The notes: generated from the letters alone by a model not told the origin. Counted from the stretch's first letter, positions 31,939-44,565 are shown. The stretch is DNA of 64,000 nucleotides from Trachythela sp. YZ-2020 (GCA_016169945.1 JADLSH010000388.1:7886501-7950500); one strand, 5' to 3'. A program made the numbers and translations.

Positions 31939-34851
31939 TTGGTAGGGTACTGCTAGTTAATGGGTTAAATTTCATATTCTTATATAACAAAAATTGTGTA
32001 TGCACCTAAGTATATCATTTTAGTTTGTGCAAAGTCATAATATTTTATGCCAGGTGATTTTATTGTACATCCTACCTGTTAGATGAGTCCAGTCAGTGTT
32101 CTAGTATGGTAAATATGAGTATGAAAAACTTTATTTTAGAAGGATAAACCTTTCAGCATTACAAGAATGCTGTTATCAACAGGTGCCCTTCATGGCTTCA
32201 TTCAAATAAGTTAAAATATTTACAAAGTTAGTTACTAATATAAGGAACAAGACACCTACATTCTAAAACTATATTTACATTATATAATTGTCTTTACATT
32301 ATATTTATACTAAGGTGTATTTAAAGTAATAGTTAAGCATCGGTAACATCAGAGAATTTATTAAAAACAACACATCCGTTATAGTAGAACGACTTCTTTG
32401 CAGCTTCCAGTTTTACCCTAGGTACATACAATTGGTTGCTCTGTCTTGTACGCCGTGATATCCTATATATTGTTCTTTATTTAATTCCCAATAGTTTTCA
32501 ACAAAGCTCAACCGGTTATTTGTCAAGAAAATGGCTGTTTGTCCATTTGGAATATTTACATCAGGTACGTCTTTACTACCCACTGTCTAATATATGCCCC
32601 ATGGATGCCTTTGTCAAACCAGAATTTTATAATAGACACCCCCTCTAAACACCTTATCTAATGATCACCCCTCCCTACAGGGGCATTTGGGAAATTCAAC
32701 ATTCATTAGAGTAAGTGTTTGTTTTTGTATTGGTGTTGAATCCAGAACATTTATTAGTAGATTGTTTACAGAAAACTTATTGAACGCAACATAACATTGT
32801 TACAGTGCACAGTAGGTGCTTCACCCTAATTGTGAGAAACAACCTATCTAGCTTGAGGTATTTTTATTTCTATAGCTACTCCACCTGCAAACAGTCAAGT
32901 AAAAATTTCTGTTTATTCTGAGGATAATGTGCCTGTTATGAGATGCAGGGCACACACTGAAGGCAGTGAACAGGAAGGTAAAAGTAGACAAATTGCTTTA
33001 ACTTTATTTATACTTGATAACTCTATCAGTTCTAAACTGTTCTTTCTAGAGGTTCACTATGGACAATCTCTTATAAATGCAGTGTTACTACAGCAGTAAA
33101 TCAGAGTCAAATGTATTGATCCATTAGCTGGCAATGCACCCAGCTACGTCTACTTTAGTATTTTACTCTGTCTAATGCCAGACGATTTTACTCGTCAGTG
33201 GAAGAGTACTGCCAGTTAATGGCCACCAGCACCTCCCACTTGAGGCTTGACTAATCCTTAGAGGAAAGATATGTAAATATTTAATCTATTATTTCAGATT
33301 TTGTAGCACCGCTGCATTATATGAGGTGCCAAAATTCTAAAGCAGTTTATGATTGCCACATTACAACTGGAGAGCTATCAATATTATTTCCATATATCAA
33401 ACCTGAGGGTAAACACATTTCATTTTATTTCCTGTCATTGAAAACCTGCTGTATCTATCTATCTTTGCAATTTGAAGTTTTCATTACAATCAAACATTTT
33501 TATTTTCTTTCAGTTGTAACTGAAAACATTGAAAATCTGACATTTCTGTGTTCCAGTAAACATTGTATAAAGAAAGAGCTTTTCGTTATTTTTTTACTAA
33601 TTAACAGGTAGTATTGTTGCAATAGTACTTTGTATAGGTGTAATTAATTACTAATCATTACTAATTAACTAAGATCATTACTAATTAACAGGTAGTATTG
33701 TTGCAATAGTACTTTGTATAGGTGTAATTAATTGTAGCTCTGTATTGTTTGCAACTTTAATATCAATATGTTTATCTTTTTAAGTAATTGCTGCATTGAA
33801 TGTTGTTGTGTTATTTTAGTTTGTATCCAGGAGTAATACTATTAGAATTTTTCCACAGGGATGAAGTTCTTGGCAGTCATGTGTTTGGACTTCATGTTTG
33901 CTCTACCCCAGGACGTGACCGTATCAATCACGAGAGTGGGAAAAAAATGAAGTCTAGAAGAAAACGAAAAATGCCTGCTGAGTCTGGTATAGTTTTAAAT
34001 AACATCAAAATGGGAAAGTTACCTAAGCTTCCTTTCTCAACTTACTTGGCTGGCTTGTTTGCTGATTCTTTGGGTTTAATTGTAGACAAGAAGCAGTACT
34101 TGCCCATTGATATAATTTCTAATCTTAATACAACCTCATACTCCTCCATAAGGTTAGGTAAATGGAAGAAAGCAGAGGAAAGACTTTAGTTAAAACATTG
34201 TTGAATGAAACGTCAATCCTTTTGAGCATATATGCCTGGCATTCTTTTCACCCTGTGTTCATTTTGACAACTCTATCAAACACTCCGTTTTTATCTCATT
34301 TTTAGGCTCTGATTACTCTACTGAGACTGTCATACCACCATCACAGGAAATATTTAAAATTGCGGTAAGAACAACTACCAGACATTGCCATGTTAGACAA
34401 TGACTTAATTACTTAATGAATTATCTGTTATTTCACACAGGTGAAGAAGCGTTGGATCTATGAATATCTAGTGAAAATAAACAGAGGCTTGGAATTGGTC
34501 GATGCTGTGCCTCTTCACTTACAAGAGCATTATTTAAAAAAGTAAGATCTATATGTAGAAGTTTTTCTAGGTTACATTAAGACAGTCGTAGCCTAGTACC
34601 AGGCTCATACAGGGCTGCTACTTGATCACACCATCGATCACACATGGGAAAGTCTCAACGTCAATGATTTAGTGAGGGGGAGGCAGCCATACCTTTTTTC
34701 TTTTTTTATGTTTTGAAGGTATAGAGCTAAGCAAGTTACATCAAGTCACACAGAAAGCACACACACAGTCACTGCAACCAGTACTCCATGTGATCATACA
34801 AGATCACCAGAAACACGATTGACCCTAAGACGTATTCTGGTAAAGTCTTAA
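30897..34851 (+). CDS. Divergent p53-family transcription factor
   Basis: Proposed exons: 30897-30903, 31359-31383, 31723-31822, 32495-32564, 32876-32977, 33298-33408, 33514-33607, 33820-33986, 34306-34364, 34441-34541, 34719-34851. Phases agree and give 322 residues. The DNA-binding domain is recognised by HFPGLYQFTV, KLNRLFVKKMAVCP, PVMRCRAHTE (first two zinc ligands, C and H) and HVCSTPGRDR (the Arg280 position of human p53 kept, the Arg273 position His). A basic patch KKMKSRRKRK and a tetramerisation-like helix RWIYEYLVKINRGLELVD follow. The usual CNSSC-GGMNRRP loop is replaced by CSSKHCIKKELF. There is no transactivation domain in this model, and the first two exons are the weakest part. 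An alternative end splices from 34839 to 34962-35024. Confidence 0.86.
31842..31968. mobile_element. TTAA-flanked MITE copy 2
   Basis: The ends are TTAACCATTAGCTGGCA and TGCTAGTTAATGGGTTAA, inverted relative to each other and with TTAA at each edge as in piggyBac-type insertions. An internal 24-bp segment (ATTTTACTCTGTCTAACG) is duplicated in this copy. It lies in an intron of the divergent p53-like gene. Confidence 0.75.
33121..33222. mobile_element. TTAA-type MITE copy 3
   Basis: The ends CCATTAGCTGGCA and TGCCAGTTAATGG are inverted, and the interior is the same as copy 2. The flanking TTAA is lost. It lies in the next intron of the same gene. Confidence 0.72.
33598..33735. repeat. Tandem duplication spanning an exon 5' splice site
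   Basis: A ~52-bp segment containing TAATTAACAGGTAGTATTGT occurs at 33599 and again about 83 bp downstream at 33682. The first copy holds the end of exon 7 and its GT donor, so a second potential donor exists inside the intron. Confidence 0.85.
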
Positions 34852-36530
34852 AAATGGTGAGAGGTCAGTCTCAATTAATTGAATTTGTGCATTTGGTTAC
34901 TGTTATTGTTATTCTGTATATTTACGAGGAGAAGTTAACACATTGAAATTTAATGTTCTAGGATGAGATGCCAAGATATTCAGCTGGACATTCTCCCAGT
35001 CTGCTTTCCAATTTAGTTTTTTAATTTTAAATATGTAATATAAAACTAACATTTAATGCTGTGTACATACATTCACGTAGTTATTTCATTGGAACCATTG
35101 ATCGTGTTAACATTTACCGCGCGTCTTAAACTGGTCAACAAACTTAAAATGACTTGACCACTTCATTATAGTTAACCAAAGTATTTTACCAGTGAAAATA
35201 TGCGTTATTACTGTTTGAGCCTTTTAAACGTTAGTATGTGTGCGTTTATCAGTGAAATTACTGCTCTTATTCAATGCGCAGGTCGTCTATAAGAACACGC
35301 ACAGAACACGCACAGAACACGCTGGTGGTCTCTACAGTATATATTGTTGTATATAAGTTATAACGTTCTGTAAATAGTATATTCAAATATTATATAATTA
35401 TAAAAATGACATGAAGTTTGGTGTGAAAATGTTTTTGAAAATTTTGTTTTACTTGAAATGTCTGTTATTTGTTAACCAGATGAACTGGCATGGTAGAAAA
35501 TTGTACATTGTTAGAACACTCATTTTGTATGACGTTTTTGGGTTGGGAAATTTAGGGCATTCCATGGCATTTCCTTGGGTATTATTTGTAGACGTAAAAG
35601 TAATTTGTCAATCTCATCACTATGCGTTATTGTGTAGTATTTGGTGTTCAACCTGCAGTTATCAGAATGGGAAATGAATTTCTTTTTATATACCAGTAAA
35701 TGCTGTATATAGCAGTGTGCTTGGAGGCTAACAACCAGAATAGTTTAGTTTTCTCTGGCTCATAAAGGACATAAAGGTGTCAACACTTCTGAAAATCTGA
35801 AATTGACCTCCAGCTCCAAGATATATAGCGACTTGCTCATGCATGTTAACGTCACTGAAGTATTGTGAAGTAAATTATGTGAATATGCATGGTGGCTGCG
35901 CCAGGGCCTGCACAGGCGCGATGTCTGGGTCCTGAAAACGAGGCGGGAAAATTCTCCATCTTGCAGAAATGAAAGAAGATGAGAAAAGTATGGAAATATA
36001 TTTTAAACTTTGTATATATTATTACAAAACAAGTGCAAACAACGGAAATTATATAGCTCAATCGGAAACAACATAATTTAATTCATGTACTCAAGTTCAG
36101 CGAGTCTTTACAAGCGAGCCGAGCTGGAGAAGGTATATATTGTACTTGTTTATTGAACTTTATTTAAATTGCTGTACGTGTATGTGAAATATTTTGACCT
36201 TTTGAGACGATGTTACCTCAGCGTCACTGGTCTCAATGCCCTAAAAAACATAATAACATTTCAAGGCCAAAGCTTTGACTAAATTGTATGTCCACTTCAG
36301 GTCCATTTCCAGAAAGTATTCCAATTTACAGCATTAAGCAGGGACCAATTGGAAACTTTGCAAAACATGCAGATGAGATCAAATTTTTGGTACCTTTTTG
36401 TGCTGGCAGCCTCAAAATATTCAGGCAATTTTTATGGGCTTTAAATGTAAAATTTCACTGCAATTTCTATCATAAAACATCAAAGTGTGCAGGCAATTGA
36501 ACCCATCCTGAAAGTGTGCGACTGTGCTGG

Positions 36531-36747
36531 CAAGTGACACAGTATAGAGACGACCAGTAGGGCCACTCATTTGAAATTTTGTGTGGCCGCTCATTACGCA
36601 TTGGCAGCCAGTCAATTGCTTTTTCTGGCCAATAAGCAAGTTGGACTAACTTTCCTGGCCAGTAAACTGCATATTTTTGCATAAAAAGCAGGCTACATGT
36701 TGCATCGCCGTGTGGCCCTACTGGTCGTCTTTATACTGTGCAAGTGA
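36531..36747. mobile_element. hAT-like MITE with 7-8 bp target duplication
   Basis: Inverted ends CACAGTATAGAGACGACC and GGTCGTCTTTATACTGTG enclose about 200 bp and are flanked by the direct repeat CAAGTGA (36531-36537 and 36741-36747). It is non-coding. Confidence 0.78.
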
Positions 36748-37562
36748 GCCTGTTGTGAAGTGCATGGGTGTGGCTGAAACCAAACAGTGCACAGGGAATT
36801 ATTATAATTAGTTGCCTGCACTACAAACTTTCCAATCTGACAGGTAGCAAGCAAAATAAAGATACTAGACTCAGTAGATTGGAGTGTTGAAATATTGGGT
36901 CGTGGATGTAGTTTATTTGGGGATTGTATAATATTTTTTTAAACCAGAGTAAGTAAGTGAAAAACAGACACAACTGAATTACTATCTATTGTGATAACAC
37001 CATTGAACAAAAGCCCTCTTCATTGTGCTTGAGAATTAACATTTAAAAAGTGGTTACATTATATGTAAAGAATGCCAGAACATATTTACATAATTGGTCT
37101 TGGAATAGCAGAGTTATTTAAGAATTCACTTGCTCAAGTTATATTTTTTTAAAGGAAGAAATGTTTGATTTATTCCAACCTGGCCTAGATATGTCTTCTC
37201 AGCATGAGTGGCAATAACAATGTTTTTAATTGAATAATGTAAATATAAGCACTGTGATAACATTGAGTATTTTCCTATTGTGATTATCAATATTTACATT
37301 AGTATCAAATATATTGTGTTTTTTTACATGTAACTTATGTAGGCTATGTTATGCAAGGTGGCATCGGCCAGATTTTATAAAAAATTAATTCCATGTTTTC
37401 ATACTCCTTTCCTTATGCTAAAGCAGAAGCAGTAGTGTCAAATTTCCAGATTGTGGACTGAGATATAAATTTACATTTCCTAACCATTGTACCTTGGATA
37501 ATAGAGTAAGTTTATGGTAAAATTGCATTGTGCAGCTGGCCAATGCGATGCTATCTTATTCA

Positions 37563-37677
37563 CAATGGGTCATTCCAGAAAAGAATCAAACTCACCCCAT
37601 ACAGAGAAAATTTCTGCTGAACTAGGATATCTGGAGGGGAGAGGGGGTAACTTGTATGTTTTCTGGAATGATCCAAT
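37563..37677. mobile_element. Short palindromic MITE, ~115 bp
   Basis: Inverted ends ATGGGTCATTCCAGAAAA and TTTTCTGGAATGATCCAAT enclose a GGGGAGAGGGGG-containing centre. It lies just downstream of the minus-strand p53 gene stop. Confidence 0.68.
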
Positions 37678-37754
37678 GCTAACACAAGAATTGTTTTAAA
37701 TACATAATACTTTATATAATTCCCTTTTGGCAGCTATACAAAAGTCAGCCAGTC

Positions 37755-40700
37755 CTAGGTGACAAGCGTGCGATGTACAGTGTGGTTAGAATAAGATATT
37801 TGCATATTTTGTGACGTTGTTGCAGCTTGATTCTGCATTGGGTGTTGCTGGGTGCTGTCTGTCCACTGAGGTATACCAATGCCAGGACTGAGTGTTGTCG
37901 CATGCGTATTGAATGACATGTTCTCTTGACTTGGATTACGTCTGCAAAATATTGAAAATTATGAAATGTTAGTAACAATATGTATAAGTTGTAGTAATAA
38001 TCATTAACATATAGAGTGATAAATCCATCATGAATATATTTTACAAATTACCTGTACATAGTTGAGTCTGCTTCTGGGTATTCTGGACACTACAGATAGA
38101 AAAAACAGAGTAATAATTATTTAACATTCAAGCACTAGTCAACAACTACAATTAAAATAATTGGTGTATGAAGTAATATTTTATTATCCAGAAACCTCGT
38201 TTTGGTTCCGTCTTTGCATTTGGTCCAAAACTTGAAATGGGAAATTCTTGGAAAAACTAGAAAATTCAAAAAAATACTTATTCACAAAGCTTCTGATAAT
38301 CATAACACTCGATTTTTAGACTAATGTTTTGCATAGCTTAAAAAAACGATATGATTGAACTTGTCTAAGCTGAGAAAATGAATGCTGAAGTTTTTGTAAG
38401 AAGATTGTAGCATTGTAATTTACTTGCATTTTATAAGTTTAAATCACTTACAATCTCTTTTCCATGCTTGTGAACAATTCTAGTGCTTTTGCTATCCTCT
38501 CCATGATCACATAGTTTTGTCTTCCATTTATCTGAAAGAGATTATAGGCAGAAATAAGGTGATTATTGTTATTATAATTATAATGTTGAATACAGAGTGG
38601 GTTAGAATAGTTGATATCTAAAAAGAAGTTTTTAAATATCCGTACCAGGTCCATACTCATGAGTATAGTTTTCAATATTGGAATGGTTATGATGTCTAAC
38701 CTTTAAATAGAAATTTTCTCCCGTTGTCTTTTTCTTCTTTGGTGGTGTTTCATTGCTCTCTGTTGTTGTTGGAATGTTCGCAGGTGCTAAGAAAGGAGGT
38801 TCTTCAACAGGCATGTATAATCGATCCACTAAATAATAATAATAAGAATTGAAAGTTCAAAATGTGACCAAATGTTATGGGGAAACTCTTGGACAACTAA
38901 GATTAATCGCTGTAAATCGTGGTGTACTGCGATGTTATGAAAGATGTTAGGGTCACCTGTAGTTTCATCTGGTAATCTTCTCTTTTTTCTAAAAGGTTGT
39001 TTTTGTTGTTTATCGTCCAAGTTACTATCACGCCCTGGACATGCACAAACACGTACTTCGAGTAGTCCTCTTCCCAATATTGATTGTCTAGAAAAATAAC
39101 AGAAATGTTACAATTTATTGTTCCATTCGAAGAACAGTGTTGTTGTACAGAATAAAGAGTCTATGGTGTGAAGACAATAGCTTTAATAGTATAGCAGAAG
39201 AATGGCTTTAGTGTTTCAAAACAATTTTAACATACTTCTATTAGGTTATTCATAAAAATTATTACTCATTAGTAAAGCGAGGTACGTACCCATGAGTGAT
39301 TTCGAAGATAACTTGAATTGGTCGTCGATTGAGACCGACACAAGAGTTGTTACAGACGAAGGATAACAGTTCATGAGTACTCACAGTCTTTGAATGAGGA
39401 TCTAGCAAAAGAGGAAATATATTTTAGCTTTAGTGTGCGAAGTCGGTTCACAAAGTTTTACATCAAAATTTCTTCAATTCATAATTCATGAGTAAAACAG
39501 ACAGAGACTCAGTACCGTACCGTTAGTAATAAACTAGCAATAATACCACGGTAATAATACCACGGTAATAATACCACGGTAATAATACCACGGTAATAAT
39601 ACCACGGTAATAATAGTATAATACCACGGTAATAATACCACGGTAATAATACCACGGTAATAATACCACGGTAATAATACCACGGTAATAATAACGCTCA
39701 TCATCTAATGCAAGTTTCGTGTTTAATTTCCCGTAAAATACTTGTTCATAATCACCTCTTTGATGTGGTAAGAATGGTATTGACAGGTAATATCTGCCTG
39801 TCAGTGGACATTCTTTATACGACACTTGTTCATTTTCACAACGAACGAAATGCTTTACTGATGAGAAACCTACAATGGTCGTTATGAGTTAGTAAGTTAA
39901 TAAATAAACTAACAAACAGCCACTAGACTTTAGCAAACATCTAAATTACAACCCTAACTTAACACAGATAACACATAGCAAGCTGTCATGATTGTGTCTG
40001 AACTACCTGAAAACTGAGATGGAAAACACATCTACGTTTTCGAGCAATGCCAACGGCCTTCATCAGGAGCAGGGAGTTATACCGTAGAAAGCACTTGTCA
40101 TTGTTAGGGCGAAGCCTGCTTCGCTCGAAAACATTGAAGAGTATTTAGTCTTTTTCAGAAAATAACAGTTTAAATTGTCTTGAAATAAGAGGACTTACTT
40201 CAATCTTAGTCATGTTTTCTTTTGTCAATGATTGTGTAGAAACTCCTCTATTTGTAACTGATTACAATGTTAGACCATGCATGTTAGGGCCAGTGGTTAG
40301 GGCTCATCCTTGGACCCTTTCAGACACTCGGCAGTGAAGAATAAAATACTACCTACACTAGACCTGAACGTTTTATCATTCCATCATTCATTCTGTATAT
40401 ATAATATATATGCATATATGTATGTACTTACTTGTCTTGTCTACGTTATCCATAGACATAGTGTGATTGGGACAACATCGCACAATATCATGAACATCTT
40501 CAGGGTTTTTAAATACTGGCATGATTCTGATATTGCATGGTTGCGGGATAGATGCTAAAGTTAAGAAAAATTTCCTATGTTTAAATATTAGATCGAGAAG
40601 TACGCTCAATTTTAATCAACATCAGAATTTTATAAAGTTTATTTAAAATGAGTCTACAGTTGAAAAAATTAAAACAATTTGTTTTTTCCTCCGGGATTTA

Positions 40701-43700
40701 ATGCATCGTTTACTGGAAGTTTTAAACCGATTTTACTGCTTAACAGGCAGCTTATGAAAGGTCCTTCGCTAGAAACGCTTAATATTTTTCAGGTAGTTCA
40801 GTCGCCAATACGACAGCGTATTGTCTACCTATCTCATCTAAAAGTTCTATTATCTTATAGTTTCTAGAGAATAAAAGAATCGTTTAAGATGATGATAAGA
40901 ACTGGTTTTGGATTCATTCAATTGATTCCTCCAGTATATCTGATTAAACATTACTTACATGACGCTGAGAATATGATGGGGCACAAAGTTCCTGGCTTGA
41001 TATAAAGCTTGTTGTTTTTGTACTAAGAGATACAAAATATGGGTAAGTCTTGAATGTATCAATAAGGTATTATTATGCAAATATTTTGGCTTGAGCTTAT
41101 GCTTTCAACCGCCGTGCTTGTCCAGCTTCCTGTGTTCTATGGAATGGAATGTGTAATTGTGATATTTGTTAATGTTAGGCAAAATTCAATAAAATATTAC
41201 ACCCATTCTGGATTTACTTACCACCCATTCTGGATTTGCAACTCTTTTCGACTGCAACAGAAGAAAAGATTTATTATTTAATTTGTTTTACTTATCCATG
41301 CATATATATAAAAATATACACCTGAGATGTTAATTTAATTAGTTTACAGACCTGATTTCCCAGTTCTACATGAAAATTGTAGCTCCCAACCATCTCCGTC
41401 CTATAAAATAGAAGTCATGACAAGCATAAAAAAGATGTTTGCTGTTAGCTGAGTAAGGACAACATCTAAAGACTAAAACTTCCGTTAGATTATGAATAAA
41501 AATGTATAAAATTTGTTACTTTAACTTACGTCGATGGAATATTATGTTGATAACTTGTGGAATTGTCAGCAATTACTTCTGGTGGCATAAAGGATGATTC
41601 TTCGTTAAAAGAACAGGACTGTAAAATATTTTGAACGTGATTAAGTATATATATATACATGTTCTTATAAAAGTTAATAAAAATAATTAGAGCAATAAAG
41701 GTTCTATGTCGGCCACAGTGTTGAGCTGTAACAAACCACGAGTGTTGATATTTCGCTCGCTAATCTCACGGGCCCGGGCCGTGAATGCAATTCGAAGGGC
41801 TTTGCATTGATTTACTTAAAACCAGAGTAACAAGCTATGTCTAGAAGAATATGTTGGTCACTTGCGAGTGTATGAATATTTAAAATCTTTTCAAACATAG
41901 AAAATGATTGTCACTTCAAAGGCGTTCGGTAAGCTCTCTACTATTCTTTTAGATATACTTAGCACCAGCGTGAAAGTCCTGGGGACAAGAATGTTATTTG
42001 AAATCCTACCATGGAAATCCTACGTCATATGACGTACTGATTATTTGTTACCAGTCCTAATGACACGCGGTCTATCCAGGATTAATTTAGACTGCGAGAA
42101 TTTAAAACACGACAGAGGCGGGAATTGTACACTTGGGTGAGTCCAAATTATTTAAGAAAACAATCTCGCGGCACCAGCGTGTTAATGATCTTACGAAAAC
42201 TAGGAAAAACTCCTTGGTGTTGTTAGAGTTTCAAAATATTGTAGGCTGAAGTCTCTATTTAATTGAAATGGTTGCTCGTCACATCTCTGTTCCCGCGGTG
42301 TTTAAATACGACCATGATAAAGTCTACAGTTATATTACAAGTATCTTGCTTGCTACTGACAACGCAACGGTAAGAAAATGTAGACCTTATTTTTTCAATG
42401 ATATCTATTCTCGTCCAAAAATAACTTGACAAACACGACATCAATTCCAGAACATTCACAATAGGATGGATTAAAAAGCATTCGGTTTTCATTGTTTTGT
42501 TTACACAATGCTGATCTTTATTGATGTATTAAATGCTATATAATTTATTCACGTTGCTGCGTAAACTGAGGGAATCCCCATAGAGTTCCTTTAGCTTCAC
42601 AGGAAGACGAAATTCAGAATTGGTTTTGAAAGCGGAACATTACCGTCTGATTTTTGACAATAATATAATTACTTATTATTATATAAATGATGTTAGTATA
42701 AATGTTACGTAAATTAGTCAATCAGTTAGCATAATGATAGGTAAAGTAGTCGATTTTATACGAATAGTAGAAATTATACGCTGTCCAATTTACCGTGTTA
42801 TATTCGAAATCAAAGAATCTGCAATTTGGGGCTATGCATGTTGTTTGAACTAGCCGAAAAAGATGAAATACCTCTACTGAGTTTCCAGCGAAGACCCACC
42901 TTCGCTCAATATGTCCTAGTGTTTTAACCTTTTTCAGGTAGATCAAACACGAACCACGGCTGTTTCTTTAATGTTAGACTGATGAAGATATATTTAAGTT
43001 TGAATGTTCAACATGAGTCTGAAATGGTACCATGCTGAATATTATGAAGTCTTTCGTACGAGCCTGATTAATAACTGGGGGTTTCACTAGCGCAGTCGCC
43101 AGAGCAATCGCCTTTCACCTCTGATCTCATGGGTGAGATATAGAAATAGATTCATGAGCACATCAGCATTAGCTTCAGCAAAATACATTATTATTCGTGA
43201 TGAAATAAATGAAACTAACTGTTGAAATACTACTGCGCCATCTCATTTAAATAGTCAATTATAATTACAACTTAACGGTGCATTGTCGGTATGATAGGTC
43301 TCCAGTATTTATGGCCTGCATGTGTATGTAGAAACCACAGTCGACCAACAAATGTTTCAATAAATTCGAAAATCATATTCTGTGTGCTTGGAGATAATGG
43401 AAACCTCTTTGCTTTTAGAAACTGTACAAATATCACGGCTTTATTCAGTTAACTTTCGTCACAAATGCATGTTTACTTTTTTAGTATACAATGACTAAGT
43501 TCACAAATAAGGAAGATTTTTGGAAAGTTATATGACGAAGATTATGATTGAAGGTAGCACTTAATAACATGTAGCTTGCTTAGGCGTACGATATGATTCT
43601 GTACGCACCAACTGATCAAAATCTTATTACTGTTTGCGCAATATTTCATTTAAAACTAAGGAATTCCCGTAATAAGTGAAACCTAAATATTTGTTAACGG

Positions 43701-44565
43701 ATCATATGTAATCTCATTTGTCATGCAGTCACTTCTGCAAACATAATAATATAGATGTACAAGACTTGAGAGATTACTTTGCTCTAAGCGCGCGCAACAC
43801 GAAATGTTGGCCGTTAAAACATTATGAATGAAACTTTCAAAATAGAAAAATACTTACTGTCATTGGATCCTCACTGTGTGTCTTCATTCCTGTAAAATAC
43901 ATAACTCGTTCTGTAACTCTTCTTGCGCACTAACAAACAGTTACACCACTGTACGCAGGAATTAATACTAGAAAACTTTATTATATTCGACTACTATGCG
44001 TAACGTAAGCTGATTGGTTGAGACGAAATGTGCGCGCGCAACTACGTTGATACTATGTAATTTCCACAAGGAAGTCGAAACGCGCTGTCGTATGTATAGG
44101 GGGAAATTGAAAGGTTTAATCAAACTTAAAGAAGAATACCATACATATTCTAATTATCGACGAGAAGCCAAGATTGAAATACATTAACTTGATAATTTGC
44201 CACATTAATTAACCCAAGTGATTTCTAATTGCGTCATTTGAAGATTTCTTGTATTTTTTGCTCCATTTTATACCTGCTCGAAAGTGCATAGTCCTTGAAC
44301 TGTCATGAAGCCTGCAAAAAAATAACATTTATCATTTCCAATGCTTTTTACTAAATACAGTTTATACCAACAATACTCAATGTCTATGGGGTCCACTTAA
44401 AATCAGCTGACAAACACAAAACTCGTCTCAGCTCAATTCTATTTCGGATCCTATCGTAAGCAGGAATAAACAGGTCAATTATCCAGGTTTATTAAGTTGT
44501 ACTTACGGAAGAAATGCATCAACATCGAAATTCGTCAATAATTCTTCGAGACTTTCGGAGTCCAT
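37755..44565 (-). CDS. p53/p63-family transcription factor
   Basis: Sixteen exons 5' to 3': 44565-44507, 44311-44274, 43889-43858, 41618-41530, 41400-41352, 41251-41222, 41022-40959, 40554-40432, 39869-39756, 39401-39290, 39087-38957, 38828-38701, 38531-38452, 38256-38196, 38089-38052, 37941-37755. Phases agree and give 444 residues. The N-terminal acidic-hydrophobic helix ESLEELLTNFDVDAFLP looks like a transactivation motif. The DNA-binding domain runs about 73-280, with NNKLYIKPGTLCP, VRCCPNHT, CNNSCVGLNRRPI and VRVCACPGRD, so all four zinc ligands and the Arg248, Arg273 and Arg280 equivalents are present. A basic KKRRLP signal and a tetramerisation helix NYVIMERIAKALELF follow. The C-terminus is Q/N/T-rich and no SAM domain is visible. 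It regulates genes after genotoxic stress by family analogy. Confidence 0.96.
39537..39693. repeat. 14-bp minisatellite in the p53/p63 gene intron
   Basis: About ten units of AATACCACGGTAAT lie between exons 39869-39756 and 39401-39290, with one shortened unit near 39612. The unit is nearly self-complementary around CCACGG/ATTATT, and the minus-strand open frame through it is an artefact. Confidence 0.93.
40000..40150. repeat. Dispersed repeat with CTTCGCTCGAAAACG motif (longest copy)
   Basis: It contains TTTTCGAGCAATGCCAACGG, TTCATCAGGAGCAGGG and CTGCTTCGCTCGAAAAC. Related fragments lie at about 26620-26720, 40735-40805 and 42885-42950. The element type is unknown, although such motifs resemble ends of some retroelements. 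Confidence 0.45.
43078..43136 (+). repeat. Truncated tRNA-SINE (family 1) head
   Basis: The stretch CGCCTTTCACCTCTGAT and its surroundings match the head of the SINE at 3737. It stops before the B box. It lies in an intron of the p53/p63 gene. Confidence 0.6.

Larger units (their letters stand above)
34852..37754. other. Intergenic region between the two p53-family genes
   Basis: Apart from the alternative last exon at 34962-35024 and two MITEs (36531-36747 and 37563-37677), no gene was recognised. In particular I saw no SAM-domain exon that could extend the minus-strand p53/p63 gene. Confidence 0.5.

Noticed and set aside
32436..32648. 70-residue frame overlapping the KLNRLF exon
   Set aside because: The p53-family frame is the one reading FSTKLNRLFVKKMAVCPF. 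The listed frame is out of phase.
37745..37978. 77-residue minus-strand frame at the p53/p63 3' end
   Set aside because: The overlapping frame reading NPSQENMSFNTHATTLSPG is in phase with the upstream exons once exon 38256-38196 is included.
40030..40085. Hammerhead-ribozyme-like words (CTGATGA and CGAAAACG on the minus strand)
   Set aside because: The sequence between them does not form a convincing stem II and the other stems could not be found. It is more simply part of a dispersed repeat.
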